64,000 bases of DNA from Pseudofabraea citricarpa (Eukaryota; Ascomycota; Leotiomycetes; Helotiales; Dermateaceae): positions 434,001 to 498,000 of the forward strand of contig JAPWGK010000025.1 of the NCBI GenBank assembly GCA_029641185.1, in the 5' to 3' direction. Below, in pieces: positions 55,958-64,000 of this stretch; position 1 is the first letter of the stretch, and each line of letters opens with the position of its first letter. Both the position numbers and the translations under genes were made by a program. The notes beneath the pieces were generated by a model. That model was not told the origin of the DNA, did not search any database, and saw only the letters and a list, made by a program, of their open reading frames with translations.

Positions 55958-56817
55958 GTTGATTTTTGTGACAGAATTTCGACTATTCATTTATATGTAG
56001 TAAATCTCACCTGGTGCTTCAGATGTGTTCGATTTTACAGCCCGAATTATCCCTTCTCTTTTCCGAACTTTCCACTTCACCGATATCTACCATCTCTTTC
56101 AATAACACATCTTAATCAAAACAAATGGTTTTATTTCAGTTTTACAAAAGACATATATTTATTGAAGATTTCGTACAAAAAGCTGAACAATGTATCAACA
56201 GCCCCCTCGTGCTATAGACTAAAATCATTAACTCCACAAAGTTAGAGGAGCTTCTAGATTGTACCATAAACTTTTAGATCAGGGTTCAGCGCAAGATCTT
56301 AAGCTTAGGTATTTATGTTACACGCTTCTCGACATTAGCTTAGCTTACTAATATATACCTAGATCTATATGTTTAATGGTCCCTGCGATCGCAGAGCTCT
56401 TCTCTTCTTCAATCCACGATTTTCAATCTTTTACATAACCCACATGTCTACTATTTATTATCAAGTATATTGACCGAGTAAGATTAGCTACAGAGTCACT
56501 CAAGTTGGATTTGTGACCAGTTATCGAATTCCACTCGTTGATATTTCACGCTTTCATTCATTTCTTTTTCTGCCGGGTTAGCCTGGCAAATCAACCTCTT
56601 GATATGATGGACTGACTTATATTAAGTAAAGTTTTAGCGCATGCACTTCGAAGCTGACTATTGAAAAGTTCATCAAGAAGTTGCGCACTCCGACAGGGAC
56701 ACCGACTTAGCTTGAAGTAAAAGCTCTCAGTGATTGCAAACTGTTCTCAATATCCCATCGCTTCCTGTACATGTAAGCCTCTTATCCAGAGAAGAATTGT
56801 GAATTCAGAGCGACAGC
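55958..56817. other. AT-rich intergenic region, middle of island
   Basis: No gene recognised. The sequence is AT-rich with short ORFs only. Confidence 0.5.
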
Positions 56818-57195
56818 ATGAAGAGCGCGCCCTCAGAGATTGTTACACTAGTTCCTGAGTTATGTTTTGCTGACTTACCTCAGAACTTGAGACAGAGGCT
56901 GGGTTCGTTGGTAAAAGCAGCATGTTATAACAAGTCGGTTCGAAAGTCGGTGTTAAATCAGACACTGCACTCTGGATCTCACCTGCCGCTAGATCCTTAC
57001 TCTCATCCTCTTTGGGTTCCAACCCTTCACATTGCAGGAAGTTATCTTCTTCCAACAACAGTTGACGCCCGAGAGAAGATGTTCGTCAAAATGCACTCTC
57101 TAATCTCTGCGATACTGATAGAAACACCATCAAAAGTACTGGAGCTTCCTAAGAAGGAACTGTTAAACGCGTCTAAAGTATATAGCGAATACTAA
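56818..57195 (+). CDS. Orphan small ORF, 125 residues
   Basis: Unrecognised. An uninterrupted 125-codon frame starts at ATG 56818 in an otherwise stop-rich AT island. The translation has a balanced amino-acid composition (LVPELCFADLPQNLRQRL, HPLWVPTLHIAGSYLLPT) rather than the low complexity of neighbouring chance ORFs. No signal peptide or membrane helix is evident. It lies between two inverted tRNA-Ile genes, about 660 bases before the second. It could be a real orphan gene, an exon of one, or a relic. Confidence 0.35.
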   Translation: MKSAPSEIVTLVPELCFADLPQNLRQRLGSLVKAACYNKSVRKSVLNQTLHSGSHLPLDPYSHPLWVPTLHIAGSYLLPTTVDAREKMFVKMHSLISAILIETPSKVLELPKKELLNASKVYSEY

Positions 57196-57857
57196 ATGTA
57201 AATGTCTCTATCAGTGCAACCAACTGCTATTACTACTGCTGCACGATATATTATGGGTCTACTTTGGAATTTTCAAGACAAGCTCAAATGAATTCGTAAA
57301 AATCTCAGTTTATCGAAATCGTTGAGACTTCTTTCCTTGGTCGAGTTTCAAAATACTATGGCCATCGACAATCTCCATCATGGCAGCAGCCCTGGGTGCA
57401 ACCATAAAAGCTACCGTAACTAACGACTTCAGGTATACAGATGGCATAAACGTTGGTATTCAGGATTATGATCGCTATCAGCTTTAGTATAAACAGATTT
57501 TGCGTATAAATTTTGTAATAACGGCTGATTACTTATGTAACAGTTAGAAAAGTGTTCAATCTATGAAGATGGTACCTTTTAAGCCTAACTTAAAAAGTCA
57601 GTCACATTTAATTTTTAATCTTCTTATACAATTGTTTATTACTAAATGACAAAAATGATCCTTCAAAGGCGAGAGAGAGAAAAGAAGCGAGAAAAAATCA
57701 AGTAAAAAATGATATGGCCAAAGATTTCATAATGCCAACATCTAAATATACTCACATGATTACTAACAAACCACTACGCGCCATATACAGATGGCACTTT
57801 AGTAAGCATATATAACTTTACAAATAAGTAAAATCTGCTCAACAAATGAATCTGATT
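57196..57857. other. AT-rich intergenic region, right part of island
   Basis: No gene recognised; AT-rich throughout. Confidence 0.5.
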
Positions 57858-57951
57858 GGTCGCTTAGCTCAGTTGGTTAGAGCGTGGTGCTAATATCTCT
57901 GGAAACAAAGATGAAAACGCCAAGGTCGCGAGTTCGACCCTCGTAGTGACC
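57858..57951 (+). tRNA. tRNA-Ile (anticodon AAU), intron-containing
   Basis: 94 bases. Same cloverleaf as the minus-strand copy: acceptor GGTCGCT/AGTGACC, A-box TAGCTCAGTTGG, anticodon AAT at 57892-57894, T-arm GCGAG TTCGACC CTCGT. The 21-nt intron (57896-57916) lies after loop position 37 and differs in length and sequence from the 18-nt intron of the other copy. Confidence 0.93.
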
Positions 57952-59027
57952 ATTTTTTTGCCTCGTGTTTGAGTTAAATGGTAAGGTATCCTCTTAGCAG
58001 GAGGAAAGGTTGTCGATTTTGGCACCCGCCGCAATACTAGAAAGTTAGCCCGACTTTATAATAGTTGGATATCTAAGAACTAGGGGAAGACCTCCCAAAT
58101 AGGCTGCACTGTTCTTTCTCTATTTTTAATCCTGAAGTAGATTTTGAGGTGCATGTTTGATATTCACGTCGCATATTTCAAACAGTTTCTTTTTTATACT
58201 TCGCTTATTTTCGCATAGAATAAAAGTGGAAAAGAAGTTGAGTTGTGGATAAAGATCAATGTTTTGGGGTATACTAATTGATGAGAATATAAATCCACAC
58301 GCTGGTACTCAGTGTTTGAACCCGTGTTTATTCCATTTTATTACATGAATACATTATAAGGACGGCAACGTGGTTATGTAAGAGGATAATACTCTGTAGC
58401 ATACCGCCGACATCATGAAGGACTACTAAGGAATAAGATCAACCGGATAAATTAGCCACCACAGTCCCTCAGCCCCAATAATGTAATTACCAAGGATATC
58501 ATCTCCAAAAGTAATCACTAAAATCGAGTGGATATGAAGTTTACCGTAAGAGAAGTTTCCTGAAGCTTAAAAGATTTCCTTCTCGGACTTTGTGGTTCTA
58601 TGCCTCAACAACAAGGGGCGGATCAACTGAGTACTAAAAAGCCCCAGTTTGAAGTCATTTGGGCTTTATAAAGTAATCAAACAATAGAGTTGTTCTCTTA
58701 CTGGAAAGAAGGGAGTGTCTTTCTGTCGCGATGAAAACTTAAGCGATCTAATTGTGCAGAAGTATCTAGTCGGCTCCAACTCCGGTGACCAGATGTTCCT
58801 CATATAGCGGTTTGGTTGGAACTGCTGAACCCTTGAGTACTGGATATTTTAGATTAGAGTTGTTGATGAGAGTTATGCAATTGATTGTTAGACACGATGG
58901 AAAGTAGTGTCTAATAAGGAAATTTATTTTGTTCCTCTCTATTTGAGAGGCTGATTACATGCACGCTTTTTAATGACCCCCGAAACGCCTTGGATGCTTG
59001 ATCATTTTCAATGTACACACTACACAC
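57952..59027. other. Intergenic: 3' flank of RRP5
   Basis: AT-rich to about 58920. No ORF above 60 codons on the plus strand until the RRP5 3' end, and nothing recognised. Confidence 0.5.
57953..57959 (+). terminator. Pol III terminator of the plus-strand tRNA-Ile
   Basis: A run of seven T begins two bases after the tRNA end. Confidence 0.85.
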
Positions 59028-62000
59028 TTATTCTGCCTCCTCGTCATCACCACTCTTGGCTTTCTTTTCTGCTGCGGCTCTAACCCATTCTTCTGCCTTT
59101 GCGCGAACCTTCTCCTGGGTCTTCTTATCGCCATTCTTCTCTTCCCATTCACTCCAGCGTCTGAACCAGGCTTTGGCTCCCTTAGGTTTGAGACCCTTGG
59201 TCTTCACAACTCTTCCAAAAACACCACGGATGATCTCCTTGTCTGCTTGCTGGATTTCAAGATCAAGAAGCTGGTTCCAGATGTCTAATCGCTTGGGGAA
59301 TGTGGATAGAAGTCCTTCGAACATGGTACGGCCACGCTCGGGGGATCCCGAAGGCGAATGGAACTCCAGTGCGGCAAATTTGATAGTTAGGTTGAGATGT
59401 GCGTGTGCAGGGAGTGATTGAACAGCTCTAGGTAAAAGAGCACGTGCACGATCTGGAGAGGAGAGAGTGTTGTGCAGGAAGTGGGCATAGTTGTACCAGA
59501 CGGTAGGAGACTGAGAAAATTTCTTGACCAAAACTTGGAAGAGCTCATCGGCTTTCTGATGGGACGTTAGCTTACGATTCAATCTCGGCAGAAAATAAGA
59601 GAACATACCTCGTGCTTGCCAGACTGGATGTAAATGCTGGTGAGTCTCTCATGAATTTCCTGGGCATCATTGTATTGGCATGCCCGCTTGAAAACCTCAT
59701 CAAGAGTTTCATCGCTACCGTATGCGCACTCCAGATTGAGAAGCGCAATCCAAACATTCATCTTTTCTGTCTCTTCACGAATGTTGATGGTCTTGATAGC
59801 ACGCTCAGCGATTGCTCTTGCTTTGCTGAGCTCACTGAGCTTCATATAGAATGCCATATACTCGATCCAGAGTTGTGATGAATCTGGCTGTCCAAGAAGA
59901 AGCCTTTCGAAATCGCTGGTGGACTGAGGTCCGTTGGCATCAAGATCACCGGTTCGGTCAATCTTGATTTCGGACTTTCTCTTCTTTTTCTTCTTGGGTT
60001 TCTCATCACCATCATTTGAATCTGCATCCGATTGATCGGCAACTTGATCAAAAATATCGGCAGACCAATCAAAGCCCCCTGCATTCAGAGCAGGAACTGC
60101 AGCAGTATCTTCAATATCTGCCATCTCTTCGTCTTCATCACCTTGCTGAAGGTCGTTAGTAATACTTTCAGCATCATCGATGTCAATTCCGCCATCCTCA
60201 TCTTCATCCTCGTCATCCTCCTCACTTTCATCGTCAAGCTTGACACCTTCCATTCCATCAACACCATCCTCGTCGCTGTCTTCTTCAGACTCAGCTCCGT
60301 CTTCGAAGTATGATGCTTTGAGTCCGAAACTTATGCGCTTCTTCTCAGGCTCAAGCTTCAGAATAATAGCCTTGACTGAGTCGCCTTCATCATATAACTT
60401 CTTTACGTCGTGCACACGCTTCGATGCCATCTCGCTCCTGTGACATAGGCCACTCACATTTGAAGAGCCATCGACGACAATAAAGACGCCAAAGTCTTCA
60501 ACCTTTCTAACCTTTCCAGTGATGATCTGGCCAACCTTCATATCTTCATATGACAAAGGAGCAACATAGTTTTTGTCAATGACAGAGGCCTTCAAACTTA
60601 ACTGAATATGGTTGATAAGAGGATCGGCCTTGATGACCTTTCCTTTTACGAGTTGATCAACCTGGAAATCAGCCTTCCAGTCCTTGATATACGAGTCTGA
60701 AAGATCTGAGATTCGAATGTAGGCGGTGACATTTCCACCAAGATTGACGAAAAGACCGTTGTCAGCAACCTTGTTGACGAACCCTCGCACAACATCATTA
60801 ACCTTGACTTGAGAGATAGAGGATATCTCAGGGTCCTGAACTGGGAGTGACGAGTTGAGAACTCTCGAAGGCCGAGTTGACAGTCTGATCTTCTTGTTGG
60901 GTGCATCTATTTCGGTGACACATACGCGGATAATGTCATTCTTGCTGTAGACAGTTGGATCCGCAACAGAGAAATCATCCGCAAGATCAGCGAGATTAAC
61001 GGGTCCGGACAAGCTATCGCTCAGTTGAACCATGATTTGGCGTTCATTAACACGAGTGACCTTGCCGGGAACGACCATGTCCTTGCTAAGGTTCTTGAAT
61101 GTCAAGGCCTCTGAGGCTTGCGCCGAGCGGGCCGACAAGTCAAGCCGGTTGTTTGTAACATCTACTGCTTTGACGTGCACTCTGATGGCAGATCCAACTG
61201 GGAAGTTGGTTTCAAGGTCTTTGAGAAGTGACACATCATCCGACACATCCAAAGCACGAATTCGTCCACGGACGTTGGGAGACAAATTGACCCAAAGGCA
61301 ATCGTCTCCTATGTTGTTGACATAAGCAATCCAAGAAGAGCCGACCTTAACCTTATTCAGTGTCAAAGGTTCCTTGAGTTTATCAGCTTGATGACTCGGC
61401 TTGGCAGACAGCTCAAAGACCAAAGTCTTGCCAGATTTGTGCGTAATAGGCAAAAATCGGTGGTTCTTAGCATCATGTATTCCAAGCACACAGACATCCA
61501 GAATCTGCTTTGGTGAATAATTGCGAAGAGGGTGTTTGCGATCCTTGATCTCTTCCCATGTGTCAAATACTTGGGAGACATCAATGCGTCCTTGTATGTT
61601 ATCTGCGAGTTGTACATTAATCTGCGTATCTTTGACGGATAAAACTTTGGCCTTCGTCTTCTTGCCTAATGTCAAATCGTCCATGCAAGTGATCGATTCG
61701 TCAATTGGGTTCGCAGCGGTCTGGTTGATTGCAGTGGAAAGCGCAGCCGGTTTCACGCTCTCCTTCTCAGTCCCTGAGCCAGTCATAGATAGTAGGAATC
61801 TGTTTTGGCTATGATCGACCGAGATGACTGTCACTTCTAAAGACTGCAGCTTCTTCAAGCCAAATTCTGGCAGTTGAAGAGCCTCCTGAGATAGTTTATT
61901 CTTAGGGAGCAATCCGGTAAGTCCTCCCCCAAATTGAACGAATACGGCTGTCAGGGTCACATTTTTCACGAACCCACGAACAACCTTGCCCTCCTTCACG

Positions 62001-64000
62001 TCTTCGAAACATCGAAGCAAAGTTCGATCCTTAGCCGCCTTTAAAATACTAGGCTTGTTTGTGAGGACGACCAAGTGCTTCTGCTCGAGCTTGTCTAGAA
62101 CTACCAAGTCAGATAATGTTTGGCCAACTCTGATCTTCTTAAGAGCTGAGAGATTTCTCTGCTCGGACCCGTCTGTCAGGTGGCCGATAGGCAAGGTAGC
62201 GCGGAGCCCGAGGCCTTGCAACTCCACGGAAATATCGTCGCTGTTTTTCTCTGTGACCATTGCAGATACCATTTCACCAATCTTGAGCTTCTTCAATGCG
62301 TTTTGCTGTGTAATACCAAAAGTTGAAGGGTCTTTGCAAGAAACAGTCAGTTTCTTCGACTCCGAATCGACTTTGAGCACATGGACGTTAACAACTTGTC
62401 CCACACGGAAATGTTGGCTTGGGTCTTGGATATATGCTTCGCTCATCTCCGAGACTGGTAGGAATCCTCGAACAGTGCCATAAAACTGAACAACAGCACC
62501 GGTGGACAAGATGTTGATGATTGTTCCGGGACTCTGCATACCAGTTGCGATATTCTCATAAGATGTGAAAGGAGCTGCTTCCGAATTCACAAGTGTTTTC
62601 TTGAGCGTCAGTCGAATCTGTCGCTTGCTAGAATCCGTTGATAGAACACGTGCTGTAACAGTCATTCCCTCCTTAAATTTCTTCTCTGGATGAAGGAGCT
62701 GGACGTCAGCCATGTGTGCTTCGGGTACCAAACCACTTATTCCATCGGCCAAATTGACTAATACTCCACCGACACCGCTCGCGTTGACGACGATTTTCTC
62801 AATCTTTCCCTTTACTATCTCAGCAATCTTAAGATCTTCGATCCTTAAAAATGCCTGCTCTAGGACCGATTGCTCAAAAGAAGCAAGATAAACACCATCC
62901 ACGGAATTGTAGCCGATTATTCTGGCCTTGTGGACGGTACCCACTTTGTATGGGCCGGTGGATTCTGTAAGAGTATCAATCTTGCCATCTTTGACACGTG
63001 AGATATGCACAAATCCGGGGACACCCTTGACACCTACGTCGACAAAAAGTCCAACCCCATCCTCAACTTTCCGAACAATAGCTTCTTCTACCGTTGACGA
63101 AAGTGGTAAGAGATCCAGCGGGTTCTGCTTTTCTCCGTTTCTATTGGCTTGCTGGGGTGCAAGAGAGAGAACATGATCCAGTAAAGAAACACCAAGCTTT
63201 GGTGGATCGGCAGTAGGAAAAGTACATATGACTCTGCCCTTTATTTTGGCACCAAGCTTATACTTCTTCTCCAAGTCCTTGCCGCTCGCGCCAGCACCCG
63301 AGTGCATCAGATCCGCAGTAACATCAACCATTCCCATGACTTTGCCAGAAATACCCCTTGAAGTGATATCTGAAACCAGAATCTCGACTGCTGTACCAGG
63401 AAGAAAAGCATCGACAGTAGGAGCTTCTGAAAGATGGTTGAGCTTCTTCTGGTTGGCAATCTTCTGAGTGTCTGCAGAAAGCTTGACGGTCTTCCCATTG
63501 GAGCTCAGCCCAGTGACCATGCACAAGTAGACGGCACCCTCTTGTATGGTCGATAATTCTACATTCTGGCCCACTTCCTTCGAGGACATGAAACCTCGCA
63601 TATCAGAGCCTTCGAGACCAAGGTCCATAATCAGTCCATGGTCCTCGACACTAATCACAGACGCCATAAGAGTTGTGTTCGCAATCACGTTCTGGGCTGT
63701 GAGCGAATTGTTGGATTGTTGGGGCCGTAGGGACAACTCGATGTGGCGCCTCGCCTTTCCAGAAGTCGAGTCGTCGCTTGTCGAGACAACATAGGCACGG
63801 AGATACTGTCCCAAGGAGAAGATGTTTTCAAGCTCAACATCCTCTGCATCAGACTCGTCATTCTCTTCCTCCGACTTCTCTTCTGCCGCCGCAATCGCCT
63901 CGATTCTCTCGGTGATCTTGTCGGATATTGAGGTAATAGGGACATAACCGGTCAAGTTATTCGGTAAAGAAAGAGCAATGTCATGAGCGTTGATCTGAGA
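59028..64000 (-). CDS. rrp5: rRNA biogenesis protein RRP5 (5' partial)
   Basis: Two visible exons on the minus strand, 64000-59609 and 59555-59028, with a 53-nt intron (GTATGT..ATCAG). The frame is open to the right edge, so roughly the first 100-150 residues are outside the window; 1639 residues are visible. Most of the length is tandem S1 RNA-binding repeats with recurring GxVxxVxxxGVFVxxxxxxxGLVHxS-like spacing (KVEDGVGLFVDVGVKGVPGF, VRKVEDFGVFIVV). An acidic linker (60070-60310) and a Lys-rich patch follow. The C-terminus carries HAT/TPR-like helices (SQLWIEYMAFYMKLSELSKA, PTVWYNYAHFL). RRP5 is a nucleolar factor needed for both 18S and 5.8S rRNA processing, with S1 repeats binding pre-rRNA and the HAT region binding SSU processome proteins. 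Confidence 0.95.

Overview
The window looks like nuclear DNA of a filamentous ascomycete (Pezizomycotina). Introns are short (45-100 nt, GT..AG, CTAAY-like branch points). The gene set includes DSC1/TUL1, IRS4, LIG4, FMP27, eIF4B and RRP5 orthologues, and there are fungal STAND-type proteins. Intergenic regions are rich in pyrimidine tracts and microsatellites. A Leotiomycete is my guess, but nothing seen here settles the class. Exon structures were worked out by hand from splice signals and reading-frame continuity.

Layout. 1-9 kb: 3' end of the transmembrane RING E3 ligase DSC1/TUL1 (+), the EH-domain protein IRS4 (+), a four-exon GT25-like glycosyltransferase (-), and a single-pass Ser/Thr-rich membrane protein with a P/Q-rich tail (+). 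9-19 kb: an accessory block on the minus strand with a six-exon ankyrin-repeat protein carrying a fungal STAND-like N-terminus, a nine-exon amidase with an Arp1-type N-terminal domain and intact Lys-Ser-Ser triad, and a lineage-restricted Gln-rich protein. 20.6-23.8 kb: DNA ligase IV (+). 23.8-33.2 kb: two ~4-kb microsatellite-rich intergenic stretches around one conserved protein of unknown function (27631-29082, +). 33.2-42.1 kb: a single 8.9-kb intronless ORF for the bridge-like lipid-transfer protein FMP27/BLTP2 (-). 43.5-47.0 kb: a Tim17-like membrane protein (-) divergent from eIF4B/TIF3 (+), which has a predicted 3-nt microexon. 47.7-48.1 kb: a decayed MFS-permease-like relic. 48.3-53.3 kb: an NLR-type STAND protein (alpha/beta hydrolase, NACHT, WD40; -) sharing a ~455-bp divergent promoter with a ketosamine-3-kinase-like gene (+). 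55.1-59.0 kb: an AT-rich island with two inverted, intron-containing tRNA-Ile(AAU) genes and one orphan ORF. 59.0-64.0 kb: the 3' part of RRP5 (-), running off the window.

The housekeeping genes (protein quality control, translation, ribosome assembly, lipid transfer, end joining) do not form a pathway together. The most interesting accessory content is the NLR-type gene, the ankyrin STAND-like gene, the orphan genes and the relics. These fit a variable locus of the self/non-self or defence type, but that role is inferred from family knowledge and is not shown by the sequence.
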